The notes under the pieces are model-generated. The model did not search any database, was not told where the DNA came from, and saw nothing but the letters and a program-made list of their open reading frames with translations. The position numbers were made by a program, and so were the translations under genes. 13,472 bases of DNA from MKRK01 sp001896915 (lineage in GTDB: Bacteria > Bacillota > Clostridia > Oscillospirales > Acutalibacteraceae), in contig CALJJF010000193.1 of assembly GCA_937973935.1 (NCBI GenBank), positions 1 to 13,472 of the forward strand, written 5' to 3'. Positions 1-7,498 of this stretch are shown here, one piece after another. Positions within the stretch are counted from its first letter, which is position 1, and every line of letters starts with the position of its first letter.

Positions 1-627
1 CTGAAAAAATGGGTGGATTATGCCATTGCCAATGAAGCAATCATCCTATACGATTCTGCCTATGAAGCGTATATTACAGACGATTGCCCCCACAGCATTT
101 TTGAAATCGAAGGAGCAAAACAATGTGCCATCGAGTTCAGAAGCTTTTCAAAAACTGCCGGGTTCACCGGTGTGCGCTGTGCTTATACTGTGGTTTCCAA
201 AGAGCTTGTTGTGAACGGGGTGTCCATCAACGGTCTTTGGGGTCGTCGTCAAGCCACAAAATTTAACGGAGTTTCTTATGTGACCCAATGTGCCGCTGCT
301 GCCATTTATTCCGAGCAGGGCAAAAAGGAAATCAAAGACAATATCGGTTTTTATATGGAAAACGCAAGAATTATCCGAGAAGGACTGGAAAAAACAGGTC
401 TCACAGTTTTCGGTGGCAAAAACGCTCCTTACATCTGGGTGAAAACTCCGGACGGCACCACCTCTTGGGAGTTTTTTGATATGCTTTTGGAAAATGTACA
501 GGTTGTGGGTACCCCCGGCAGCGGTTTTGGTCCCTCCGGTGAAGGATACTTCAGATTAACGGCCTTTGGAAGCCGTGAAAATACAATCAAGGCGGTCAAT
601 AAAATTACTGCATTTTTAATGAAATGA
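1..627 (+). CDS. dapL: LL-diaminopimelate aminotransferase, C-terminal part (5' end outside window)
   Basis: This PLP-dependent class I/II aminotransferase makes LL-2,6-diaminopimelate from tetrahydrodipicolinate and glutamate, in the shortcut lysine and peptidoglycan precursor route used by many Clostridia. The frame is open from base 1 and 208 residues are visible. Family members are about 400-410 residues, so roughly the N-terminal half is missing. The PLP-lysine motif SFSKTAGFTG is present, with the Schiff-base lysine codon at 151-153, and is preceded by the family-typical stretch IFEIEGAKQCAIEFRSFSK. The C-terminal motif GFGPSGEGYFRLTAF fits the DapL arginine region that binds the substrate carboxylate. 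An internal ATG at 13 is not the start, because conserved sequence continues upstream of it. The stop lies 45 bases before purC, so the genes may be co-transcribed, although no functional link to purine synthesis is known. Confidence 0.93.
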   Translation: MKKWVDYAIANEAIILYDSAYEAYITDDCPHSIFEIEGAKQCAIEFRSFSKTAGFTGVRCAYTVVSKELVVNGVSINGLWGRRQATKFNGVSYVTQCAAAAIYSEQGKKEIKDNIGFYMENARIIREGLEKTGLTVFGGKNAPYIWVKTPDGTTSWEFFDMLLENVQVVGTPGSGFGPSGEGYFRLTAFGSRENTIKAVNKITAFLMK

Positions 628-672
628 GCTAGAAAATAAATTTCCAAACATGAGAGAGGACAGGTATAAAAA

Positions 673-1386
673 ATGACAAAAACAGAACAGCTTTATGAAG
701 GCAAAGCAAAAAGAGTGTATAAAACCGATGTAGAAGGCGTTGTGATCGTGGATTATAAAGACGATGCGACTGCTTTTAACGGTCTCAAAAAGGGTCCCAT
801 TTCCGGCAAAGGTGTGGTTAACAATAAAATGTCTAACCATATGTTCCGTCTTATTGAAGAAGCCGGCATTGAGACACACTATATAGAAGAGCTTTCAGCC
901 CGTGAAACCGCTGTAAAATCCGTTGAGATCGTTCCTGTCGAGGTTATTGTCCGCAACATTGCGGCCGGCAGCCTGGCAAAAAGACTGGGCCTTACCGAAG
1001 GCACGGAATTGCAGTCTACTGTTCTCGAATACTGCTATAAGGATGACAGCTTGGGTGACCCGATGATCAACGTCAGCCATGCGGTTGCCATTGGCATTGC
1101 CACGAAGGAAGAACTGGATAAAATCGGAGAAATGGCATATAAAATCAATGAAATCATGGTAAACTATTTTAAGTCTGTCAATGTTATTTTGGTTGACTTT
1201 AAATTGGAATTCGGCAGATACGACGGCAGAATCATTTTGGCAGACGAAATTTCACCCGACACCTGCCGTTTTTGGGATGCTGACACAAAAGAAAAGCTGG
1301 ACAAAGACAGATTCAGAAGAGATTTGGGCGGCGTGGAAGAGGCATATGCAGAAATGAGCAAACGTCTCGGCATTAGCTTAGTATAA
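673..1386 (+). CDS. purC: Phosphoribosylaminoimidazole-succinocarboxamide (SAICAR) synthase
   Basis: PurC joins aspartate to CAIR with ATP, giving SAICAR in de novo purine synthesis in the cytosol. The product is 237 residues, the usual length of the bacterial single-domain enzyme. Visible family motifs are LYEGKAKRVY near the N terminus (nucleotide-binding strand), VEVIVRNIAAGSLAKR in the middle, VDFKLEFG, and the signature LADEISPDTCRFWD near residues 195-210. The start ATG at 673 is preceded by AGAGAGGACAGG at 653-664, with the nearest purine-rich core about 8 bases upstream. The gene sits 34 bases before purF. Its product is the substrate of PurB, encoded two genes downstream. No truncation or motif loss is seen. 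Confidence 0.97.
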   Translation: MTKTEQLYEGKAKRVYKTDVEGVVIVDYKDDATAFNGLKKGPISGKGVVNNKMSNHMFRLIEEAGIETHYIEELSARETAVKSVEIVPVEVIVRNIAAGSLAKRLGLTEGTELQSTVLEYCYKDDSLGDPMINVSHAVAIGIATKEELDKIGEMAYKINEIMVNYFKSVNVILVDFKLEFGRYDGRIILADEISPDTCRFWDADTKEKLDKDRFRRDLGGVEEAYAEMSKRLGISLV

Positions 1387-1420
1387 AACAAGTTTAAATT
1401 TTTCCGAAAGAAGGCTCATA

Positions 1421-2785
1421 ATGGGTTTGCACGAAGAATGCGGAGTGTTTGGGATTTATGACTTTGACAAGTCAAATGTGGTTCCCTATGTTGTGTTCGG
1501 TCTCGTTGCCTTGCAGCACAGAGGGCAGGAAAGCTGCGGCATTGCGGCATCAAGAAATCTGGAGGTACAGTATCACAAGGATCTCGGTCTCGTTGCCGAT
1601 GTTTTTACCCCTACACAGGCAAAAACCTTAGATGGTCATATGGCCATCGGACATGTGCGGTATTCCACTACAGGTTCTTCTGTTCGTGAGAACGCACAGC
1701 CATTGGTTATGAATTATAAAAAAGGCACACTGTCGATTGCGCACAACGGAAATCTTTCCAATGCGGACGAGCTTCGTGCCTATTTTCAGGATAAAGGTGC
1801 CGTGTTTCAAACCACCACCGACTCTGAAATTATCGCTTATTCCATCGCAAGAGAGCGGTTAAACTGCAGTTCTGTTGAAGAAGCGGTATGCAGGGCTTTG
1901 CCGTTTTTACAGGGTTCTTATTCGCTGTTGGTCATGAGTCCGAGGAAGCTCATTGCCGCAAGAGATCCTCATGGCTTCCGCTCCCTTTGCATCGGAAAGC
2001 TGGACAATTCCTATGTTTTTGCCTCAGAAAGCTGTGCGCTGGACGCAGTGGGGGCCGATTTTGTCCGGGATATTTTACCGGGCGAGGTAGTTACGGTGAC
2101 GGATGACGGCATTACCACCGTGAAACAGTTTGCCGCTGAACCAGCCAAATGTATTTTTGAATATATCTATTTTGCCCGTCCCGACAGCGTCATTGATGGG
2201 GTCAGTGTTCTGAAAGCACGTGAAATCGCCGGAAAGCTGCTGGCACAGCAGCATCCTGTGGATGCAGATCTGGTCATTGGTGTGCCTGAATCGGGCATTG
2301 ATGCCGCCGTGGGCTTTTCCAAAGAAAGCGGCATTCCCTACGGCCGTGGCTTTATCAAGAACAGCTATGTGGGCAGAACCTTTATCAAGCCTGTTCAGAG
2401 CGACAGGGATATCGGCGTGATGCTGAAAATCAATCCGCTGAAAGAGAATGTAACAGGGAAACGGATTGTCATGATCGACGATTCCATTGTCAGAGGAACT
2501 ACTTGTGCAAAAATCGTGAAAGCGCTGAAAAGTGCGGGTGCCAAAGAGGTTCACATGCGTGTTGCCTCCCCGAAATTCCTATGGCCCTGCTATTTTGGCA
2601 CAGATATTCCGAACCGTGACAATCTGGCGGCGGTAAACTATGAAACCACCGAGGAAATCAGGGATATGATCGGAGCGGATTCCTTGGGCTATCTCAGCCT
2701 TGACAGCCTCCATGAGCTGATTGGTTCCGACGAATACTGTAACGGCTGCTTCAGCGGTACATACCCGGTAGAAGTCAACCGTTAG
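1421..2785 (+). CDS. purF: Amidophosphoribosyltransferase (glutamine PRPP amidotransferase), Fe-S type
   Basis: PurF catalyses the committed step of purine synthesis: PRPP plus glutamine to phosphoribosylamine. The product is 454 residues. The N-terminal Ntn-hydrolase glutaminase begins MGLHEECGVFG, with Cys7 as the expected nucleophile after removal of a six-residue propeptide. The phosphoribosyltransferase loop VMIDDSIVRGTT lies near residues 349-360. Cys244, Cys390, Cys440 and Cys443 (in KCIFEYIYF, LWPCYFG and YCNGCF) match the four [4Fe-4S] ligands known from Bacillus subtilis PurF, so this is the propeptide-processed, oxygen-sensitive subtype. The start is supported by GAAAGAAGG at 1406-1414, six bases upstream. 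The gene is followed by a structured spacer of 152 bases before purB. Confidence 0.97.
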   Translation: MGLHEECGVFGIYDFDKSNVVPYVVFGLVALQHRGQESCGIAASRNLEVQYHKDLGLVADVFTPTQAKTLDGHMAIGHVRYSTTGSSVRENAQPLVMNYKKGTLSIAHNGNLSNADELRAYFQDKGAVFQTTTDSEIIAYSIARERLNCSSVEEAVCRALPFLQGSYSLLVMSPRKLIAARDPHGFRSLCIGKLDNSYVFASESCALDAVGADFVRDILPGEVVTVTDDGITTVKQFAAEPAKCIFEYIYFARPDSVIDGVSVLKAREIAGKLLAQQHPVDADLVIGVPESGIDAAVGFSKESGIPYGRGFIKNSYVGRTFIKPVQSDRDIGVMLKINPLKENVTGKRIVMIDDSIVRGTTCAKIVKALKSAGAKEVHMRVASPKFLWPCYFGTDIPNRDNLAAVNYETTEEIRDMIGADSLGYLSLDSLHELIGSDEYCNGCFSGTYPVEVNR

Positions 2786-2814
2786 GATTGTTACACCATA
2801 ATTGTGTGTAAATG

Positions 2815-2921
2815 CCAGCGGCGCATGTCACCAACGCACGGAGTGCGGGGGAGGCAATCAGCTCTTACTTCATCAACGAAGGTGAGTGCTTTTTGTTCAT
2901 GACATCGATCTGCGTCGCCGG
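2815..2921 (+). promoter_or_regulatory. Candidate structured RNA leader or inserted palindromic element upstream of purB
   Basis: The purF-purB spacer folds by eye into a closed multibranch structure. The outer stem pairs 2818-2825 (GCGGCGCA) with 2911-2918 (TGCGTCGC), 8 pairs with one G-U, and 2826-2830 (TGTCA) with 2900-2904 (TGACA), leaving a six-base bulge at 2905-2910. C2815-C2816 can also pair with G2920-G2921. Inside is a tight hairpin, CGCAC-GGA-GTGCG (2835-2847), and a longer one pairing 2861-2871 with 2878-2889 around a six-base loop. A purine run GGGGGAGG (2847-2854) lies in the junction. The outer stem ends seven bases before the GGAG of purB, so folding could affect purB translation. 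It matches no riboswitch consensus I know. A dispersed palindromic repeat inserted here is an equally good explanation. Confidence 0.5.
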
Positions 2922-2937
2922 AGAAATGGAGTTTATG

Positions 2938-4365
2938 ATGAAAAACACTTATGAAAACCCGTTAAATTCCCGATACGCAAGCAGTGAAATGCAGTTGGTT
3001 TTCTCACCCGATATGAAATTTACCACATGGAGAAGGCTCTGGATTGCGCTGGCAGAAGCCGAACAGCAGCTTGGGCTGAACATTACAACAGAACAGATCG
3101 ACGAGCTGAAAAGTCATGTGGACGATATCAATTATGAAGTGGCCGCAAAGTTTGAAAAGGAATGCCGTCACGATGTAATGGCGCATAACCGTGCATACGG
3201 CGAGCAATGCCCGAATGCCAAGGGCATCATCCATCTGGGTGCTACCTCTTGCTATGTGGGCGACAATACGGATATTATTATCATGAAGGAAGCCTTGCTC
3301 ATAATAAGAGAAAAGCTGATTAAAACCATTCAACTGCTATCGGATTTTGCAGATCAATACAAAGCCTTGCCGACCCTCGGCTTTACTCATTTTCAACCCG
3401 CACAGCCCACCACCATAGGCAAGCGAGCCACCTTGTGGATTCAGGACTTACTGATGTACTTGGAAGAGCTTGATTTTGTGGTTTCCACTCTCAAATTATT
3501 GGGTTCAAAAGGTACCACAGGTACACAGGCAAGCTTTTATGAGCTGTTTGAGGGTGATAGCGAAAAGGTCGTGGAGCTGGACAAGCTGATTGCTGAAAAA
3601 ATGGGCTTCTCAGCAACCTATCCCGTGTCCGGACAGACCTATTCCCGCAAGGTGGATGCAAGGGTTATGAACGTGCTTTCCGGCATTGCCCAAAGCGCCC
3701 ATAAATTCTCCAACGACATTCGTCTGTTACAAAATTTAAAAGAAATTGAAGAACCCTTTGAAAAAGGACAGATCGGCTCTTCCGCTATGGCGTATAAACG
3801 GAACCCCATGAGAAGCGAGCGGATTGCATCCTTGGCCCGCTATGTATTGGTGGACGCACTGAACCCTGCCGTTACGGCGGCCACCCAGTGGTTTGAGCGA
3901 ACACTTGACGACAGCGCAAACAAGAGAATCTCCATCCCGGAAGGTTTTTTGGCGGTGGATGCGATCTTGAATTTATATATCAATGTTTCCGACGGACTGG
4001 TGGTTTACGAAAAGGTAATCGAACAGCACCTGCTTGCTGAGCTGCCTTTTATGGCGACTGAGAACATCATGATGGACGCCGTGAAACGAGGAGGGGACCG
4101 TCAGGAACTCCACGAGCGGATCCGTGTACATTCCATGGAAGCGGCACGTGTGGTAAAAGTGGAAGGCGGCAAAAACGACTTGTTGGAACGAATCGCAGGG
4201 GACAGCGCTTTCGGCGTGACTATGGATGAGCTGCTACAGGTTATGAAGCCCCGGAATTTCATCGGTATGGCAGATATTCAGGTGGATCATTTCATCCGGA
4301 ACCACGTAAAGCCTATTTTGGAAAATAACGCAGTAACCGGAAAAATGCCTGAAATCAGGGTTTAA
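2938..4365 (+). CDS. purB: Adenylosuccinate lyase
   Basis: PurB splits fumarate from SAICAR (IMP pathway) and from adenylosuccinate (AMP branch). The frame is open from an ATG at 2812, but the first 42 codons are unlike the family and overlap the folded leader. The family sequence begins MKNTYENPLNSRYASSEMQ at 2938, with GGAG at 2928-2931, six bases upstream. An ATG at 2935 is only three bases from that site. From 2938 the protein is 475 residues, normal for this subgroup. Visible active-site features are RHDVMAH (His78), the general-acid region GFTHFQPAQPTT (His151), and the fumarase/lyase superfamily signature GSSAMAYKRNP at about residues 280-290, which carries the flexible-loop catalytic serine. 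It uses the product of purC and of the next gene, purA. Confidence 0.96.
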   Translation: MKNTYENPLNSRYASSEMQLVFSPDMKFTTWRRLWIALAEAEQQLGLNITTEQIDELKSHVDDINYEVAAKFEKECRHDVMAHNRAYGEQCPNAKGIIHLGATSCYVGDNTDIIIMKEALLIIREKLIKTIQLLSDFADQYKALPTLGFTHFQPAQPTTIGKRATLWIQDLLMYLEELDFVVSTLKLLGSKGTTGTQASFYELFEGDSEKVVELDKLIAEKMGFSATYPVSGQTYSRKVDARVMNVLSGIAQSAHKFSNDIRLLQNLKEIEEPFEKGQIGSSAMAYKRNPMRSERIASLARYVLVDALNPAVTAATQWFERTLDDSANKRISIPEGFLAVDAILNLYINVSDGLVVYEKVIEQHLLAELPFMATENIMMDAVKRGGDRQELHERIRVHSMEAARVVKVEGGKNDLLERIAGDSAFGVTMDELLQVMKPRNFIGMADIQVDHFIRNHVKPILENNAVTGKMPEIRV

Positions 4366-4453
4366 AGAGCATTTTTGGTAAAAATATATGTAAATGCAGA
4401 GAAATTATTATCTTTGATGGTGATTTTGAAATAAGTATGAAGGAGCAAATTGG

Positions 4454-5731
4454 ATGATTAAAGCGATTGTAGGCGCCAACTGGGGCGACGAGGGTAAGGG
4501 CAAGATTACGGACGCATTCGCACAGAAGGCTGACATTGTAATACGCTATCAAGGCGGAAGCAATGCCGGACACACCATAGTGAATCACTACGGTAAATTT
4601 GCGCTGCATATGTTGCCGTCCGGCGTGTTCAGCCAGAGCTGCACCAACATCATCGGCAACGGCGTTGCACTGGACATCGGCAAATTCATCAAAGAATACA
4701 ACTCGGTTGTGGACCGCGATGTTCCCGCACCCAAGGTTTTGGTCAGTGACCGCGCACAGATCATGATGCCTTACCACATCCTGTTCGATACCTATGAAGA
4801 GGAAAGACTGGCCGGCAGAGAGTTTGGCTCCACCCGTTCGGGTATCGCTCCTTTTTATTCAGATAAATTCGCAAAAATCGGTTTTCAGGTATGTGAGCTG
4901 TTCGGAAGCGAGAGTGAACTGCTCACCAAAATCAAAAATGTAATTGAGATTAAAAATGTTCTGCTCCAAAATCTCTATCATAAGCCTTTGCTGGTGGCGG
5001 AAGAGTTATTTGAGCAGATGATGGAATACAAAAAGATGATCACCCCCTTTGCCGCAGATACTTTCGCATTTTTACAGGACGCCATCAAAGCTGACAAAGA
5101 AATTTTGTTGGAAGGTCAATTGGGTGCACTGAAAGACCCGGATTTCGGCATTTATCCCTTTACCACCTCCAGCTCGACTCTGGCAGGCTATGGTTCGGTG
5201 GGTGCCGGTGTCCCTCCTTATGCGATCAAAGAAATCGTTGCAGTGACCAAGGCATATTCCAGTGCGGTTGGCGCCGGTGCCTTCGTCAGTGAAATTTTCG
5301 GCGAAGAAGCAGATGAAATGAGAAGACGCGGTGGCGACGGCGGTGAATACGGTGCAACCACAGGCAGACCCCGTAGAATGGGTTGGTTTGATGTTGTGGC
5401 AAGCAAGTTCGGCTGCAAAGCACAGGGGGCAACTTCTGCTGCATTTACCGTAATCGATGCTTTGGGCTATCTTGATAAAATTCCTGTTTGTGTTGCTTAT
5501 GAGGTGGACGGCAAAATCACCACCGATTTCCCGGCACCCACTCAGCTTTACCGTGCCAAGCCGGTTTTAGAGGTGCTTGACGGATGGAAAGAAGATGTCA
5601 GAGGAATTACGAACTATTCGGAGCTGCCGAAAAAATGCCGTGATTATATTGAGTTTATTGAACAGAGAATCGATACCCCGATCACAATAATCTCCAACGG
5701 ACCCAAAAGAGAAGATATGATTATAAAATAA
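4454..5731 (+). CDS. purA: Adenylosuccinate synthetase (divergent subtype)
   Basis: PurA joins aspartate to IMP using GTP, the first step of the AMP branch; PurB then completes AMP. The product is 425 residues, the normal length. The N-terminal WGDEGKGK has the catalytic aspartate (Asp12), and the following NAGHT has His40, corresponding to Asp13 and His41 of E. coli. The IMP-binding segment reads GSTRSGIAPFYSDK instead of the common GTTxxGIGPAYxDK, and the nearby arginine pair of typical enzymes appears as Lys-Ile. The base-contact region GATTGRPRRMGWFDV is intact. The tail reads NGPKRED where SVGPDRxxT is usual. The start is set by GAAGGAG at 4439-4445, eight bases upstream. An 88-base spacer separates it from purB. 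Confidence 0.95.
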   Translation: MIKAIVGANWGDEGKGKITDAFAQKADIVIRYQGGSNAGHTIVNHYGKFALHMLPSGVFSQSCTNIIGNGVALDIGKFIKEYNSVVDRDVPAPKVLVSDRAQIMMPYHILFDTYEEERLAGREFGSTRSGIAPFYSDKFAKIGFQVCELFGSESELLTKIKNVIEIKNVLLQNLYHKPLLVAEELFEQMMEYKKMITPFAADTFAFLQDAIKADKEILLEGQLGALKDPDFGIYPFTTSSSTLAGYGSVGAGVPPYAIKEIVAVTKAYSSAVGAGAFVSEIFGEEADEMRRRGGDGGEYGATTGRPRRMGWFDVVASKFGCKAQGATSAAFTVIDALGYLDKIPVCVAYEVDGKITTDFPAPTQLYRAKPVLEVLDGWKEDVRGITNYSELPKKCRDYIEFIEQRIDTPITIISNGPKREDMIIK

Positions 5732-5751
5732 AAGATAATATTTCATGTTCC

Positions 5752-5807
5752 ACTGCTAAAAGGGATGGAAGTTTGAAAATGAATTTTCAAACTGCGAAAG
5801 GGATGGA
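5752..5807 (+). repeat. Near-identical direct repeats flanking a perfect palindrome before guaA
   Basis: The stretch ACTGCTAAAAGGGATGGA (5752-5769) recurs as ACTGCGAAAGGGATGGA (5791-5807), differing by one substitution and one missing A. Between them is a perfect inverted repeat: GTTTGAAAAT (5771-5780), two bases, ATTTTCAAAC (5783-5792). As RNA this gives a nine-pair stem with a TGAA loop. Each repeat copy carries the purine-rich AAAGGGATGG, which resembles a ribosome binding site, and each is followed by a possible start (TTG 5773 or ATG 5779; ATG 5815). Operator, translational control hairpin, or a duplication of the initiation region are all possible. Confidence 0.75.
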
Positions 5808-5814
5808 CAAATAT

Positions 5815-7344
5815 ATGAAAAACCAGACGGTGATTGTGCTTGATTTCGGCGGCCAATATAACCAGCTGATCGCACGCAGAGTGCGTGAATGTAGTGTGTA
5901 TTGCGAGGTGCTTCCTTACAATACAAGTGTTGAAACAATCAAGGCAATGAATCCAATCGGGATTATTTTTACCGGTGGTCCTGCCGATGTGTTTGACGAA
6001 TGCTCTCCCAAATGTGACAGCGAAGTATTCAAGCTTGGCATCCCTGTACTCGGTATCTGCTATGGTATTCAGATGATGGGCGTCGCTTTCGGCGGCGAGG
6101 TTTATGTTGCACCCATTCGTGAATACGGAAGAACCGAAGTGAATTTCAGAGACAGTATTTTGTTTGACGGGATCAAAACCAAAAGCATTTGCTGGATGAG
6201 CCATACCAACCAGATCAGTGTTCTTCCAGAAGGCTTTGTATCCACTGCTTATACAGTCGATTGCAAGGTTGCCGCCATGGAGAACAAGGATTTGAATATG
6301 TATGGTGTCCAGTTTCACCCCGAGGTCATGCACACCGAAAACGGCACACAGATGCTTCACAACTTTTTATACAAAATCTGTGCGGCGACGGGCGACTGGA
6401 CCATGGAGGACTACGCCAAAACTGCCATTGCAGATATCAAAAATAAGGTCGGCGACGGCAAGGTTCTGCTCGCTCTCTCCGGCGGGGTTGACAGCTCTGT
6501 TGCGGCGGCGCTGTTATCCAAAGCGGTGGGAAGCCAACTGACCTGCATTTTTGTTGACCATGGTCTCATGCGCAAAAACGAAGGTGACGAAGTGGAAGAA
6601 GCCTTCAAGGACAAGGGCATGAAGTTTGTCCGTGTCAACGCCGGCGAGCAGTTTCTCTGCAAGCTGAGCGGGGTGGACGACCCGGAAACCAAGCGTAAAA
6701 TCATCGGCGAAGAATTCATTCGTGTGTTTGAAGCCGAAGCCAAAAAAATCGGCACGGTGGATTATCTCGTGCAGGGTACCATCTATCCCGATGTGATTGA
6801 ATCGGGAACAGGGGACGCCGCCGTGATCAAAAGCCATCACAACGTGGGCGGTCTGCCGGATTTTGTGGATTTCAAAGAAATCATCGAACCGCTGCGGTTG
6901 CTGTTCAAAGACGAAGTCAGAAAACTTGGGTTAGAACTCGGGTTACCCGATTATCTCGTTTGGCGCCAGCCCTTCCCGGGTCCCGGTCTTGCCATCCGTA
7001 TCATCGGTGACATCACCGAAGCGAAGCTGGAAATCCTGCGGGAATCCGATGCCATCATGCGGGAAGAAATCGCAAACGCCGGTCTGAACGGCGAAATCAA
7101 CCAGTATTTCACGGTGTTGACCAACATCAAAAGCGTTGGCGTGATGGGCGACGCCCGAACCTACGATTTCACCATCGCCGTCAGAGCCGTCACCACCAGC
7201 GATTTCATGACCGCCGATTTTGCCCATATCCCTTATGAGGTGCTAGACAAAATCTCTTCCAGAATCATAAATGAAGTAAAACACATCAACCGCGTGGTGT
7301 ATGATATAACTAGTAAGCCACCGGCTACTATTGAGTGGGAATAA
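5815..7344 (+). CDS. guaA: GMP synthase (glutamine-hydrolysing)
   Basis: GuaA aminates XMP to GMP with ATP and glutamine ammonia. The family homology starts at MKNQTVIVLDFGGQYNQLIARR, so ATG 5815 is preferred, giving 509 residues. The purine run AAAGGGA at 5797-5803 is about 11 bases upstream. In-frame starts at TTG 5773, ATG 5779 and ATG 5803 would add residues unlike the family. Domains in order are a class I glutamine amidotransferase with Cys82 in GICYGIQMMG and His168/Glu170 in QFHPEV; an ATP pyrophosphatase with P-loop LSGGVDSS near residues 221-227; and a C-terminal dimerisation domain with GPGLAIRIIGD, ending in the invariant KPPATIEWE. Roughly the last 35 codons favour A/T-ending codons, unlike the GC-ending stretch just before them. 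A terminator follows, so this closes the purine cluster. Confidence 0.97.
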   Translation: MKNQTVIVLDFGGQYNQLIARRVRECSVYCEVLPYNTSVETIKAMNPIGIIFTGGPADVFDECSPKCDSEVFKLGIPVLGICYGIQMMGVAFGGEVYVAPIREYGRTEVNFRDSILFDGIKTKSICWMSHTNQISVLPEGFVSTAYTVDCKVAAMENKDLNMYGVQFHPEVMHTENGTQMLHNFLYKICAATGDWTMEDYAKTAIADIKNKVGDGKVLLALSGGVDSSVAAALLSKAVGSQLTCIFVDHGLMRKNEGDEVEEAFKDKGMKFVRVNAGEQFLCKLSGVDDPETKRKIIGEEFIRVFEAEAKKIGTVDYLVQGTIYPDVIESGTGDAAVIKSHHNVGGLPDFVDFKEIIEPLRLLFKDEVRKLGLELGLPDYLVWRQPFPGPGLAIRIIGDITEAKLEILRESDAIMREEIANAGLNGEINQYFTVLTNIKSVGVMGDARTYDFTIAVRAVTTSDFMTADFAHIPYEVLDKISSRIINEVKHINRVVYDITSKPPATIEWE

Positions 7345-7378
7345 GAAACGTAACTTTTATAAATTAAATATAAAAATT

Positions 7379-7418
7379 AAAAATCCACTTGGACCTTTAG
7401 CGTTCAAGCGGATTTTTT
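7379..7418 (+). terminator. Intrinsic terminator after guaA
   Basis: The stem pairs 7379-7391 with 7405-7417: AAAAATCC, one A-C mismatch, then CTTG, against CAAG and GGATTTTT. A 13-base loop separates the arms and the right arm runs into a six-T tract (7413-7418). It starts 34 bases after the guaA stop, consistent with the end of the purine transcript. Confidence 0.85.
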
Positions 7419-7438
7419 AGATATATAAAAAATAAATC

Positions 7439-7467
7439 TTGACAACTTGTGGCATCGAGATTATAAT
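7439..7467 (+). promoter_or_regulatory. Consensus sigma-A promoter of the ribbon-helix-helix gene
   Basis: TTGACA at 7439-7444 and TATAAT at 7462-7467 are separated by exactly 17 bases, a perfect match to the vegetative promoter consensus. Transcription should start near 7474, at the right arm of the inverted repeat. The -35 box overlaps the left arm, as expected for a promoter kept off by a repressor. Confidence 0.9.
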
Positions 7468-7487
7468 TAACTTGATGCCACAAGTTG
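7443..7487 (+). promoter_or_regulatory. Probable operator: 14-bp perfect inverted repeat over the promoter
   Basis: CAACTTGTGGCATC (7443-7456) is repeated in reverse complement as GATGCCACAAGTTG (7474-7487), with a 17-base spacer holding the -10 box. Within it, AACTTG-N6-CAAGTT (7469-7486) is itself a perfect dyad, and 7444-7461 is a degenerate copy starting 25 bases earlier. Two operator sites for a ribbon-helix-helix dimer are therefore plausible. In RNA starting near 7474 only the right arm is present, so the signal is more likely read as DNA. Self-regulation by the adjacent gene is inferred. Confidence 0.75.
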
Positions 7488-7498
7488 GAGGTGATTGT

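Noticed and set aside
2811..2820. TPP-riboswitch-like AATGCCAGCG
   Set aside because: Only this short piece matches. The other conserved TPP elements are absent and the upstream sequence is purF coding.
2812..2937. N-terminal extension of PurB from ATG 2812
   Set aside because: The 42 residues are unlike the lyase family, lie in a strongly folding segment, and ATG 2812 has no ribosome site, whereas ATG 2938 has GGAG six bases upstream and matches the family start.
4369..4397. GCATTT/AAATGC and ATTTTT/AAAAAT pairing between purB and purA
   Set aside because: It is AT-rich with mutually exclusive weak stems and no T run after the outer stem; chance is likely.
5743..6360. Minus-strand open frame of 205 codons opposite guaA
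   Set aside because: It mirrors the conserved guaA sequence and has no sensible domain; it is a shadow. The same applies to 2075-2554 (-) and 4355-4777 (-).
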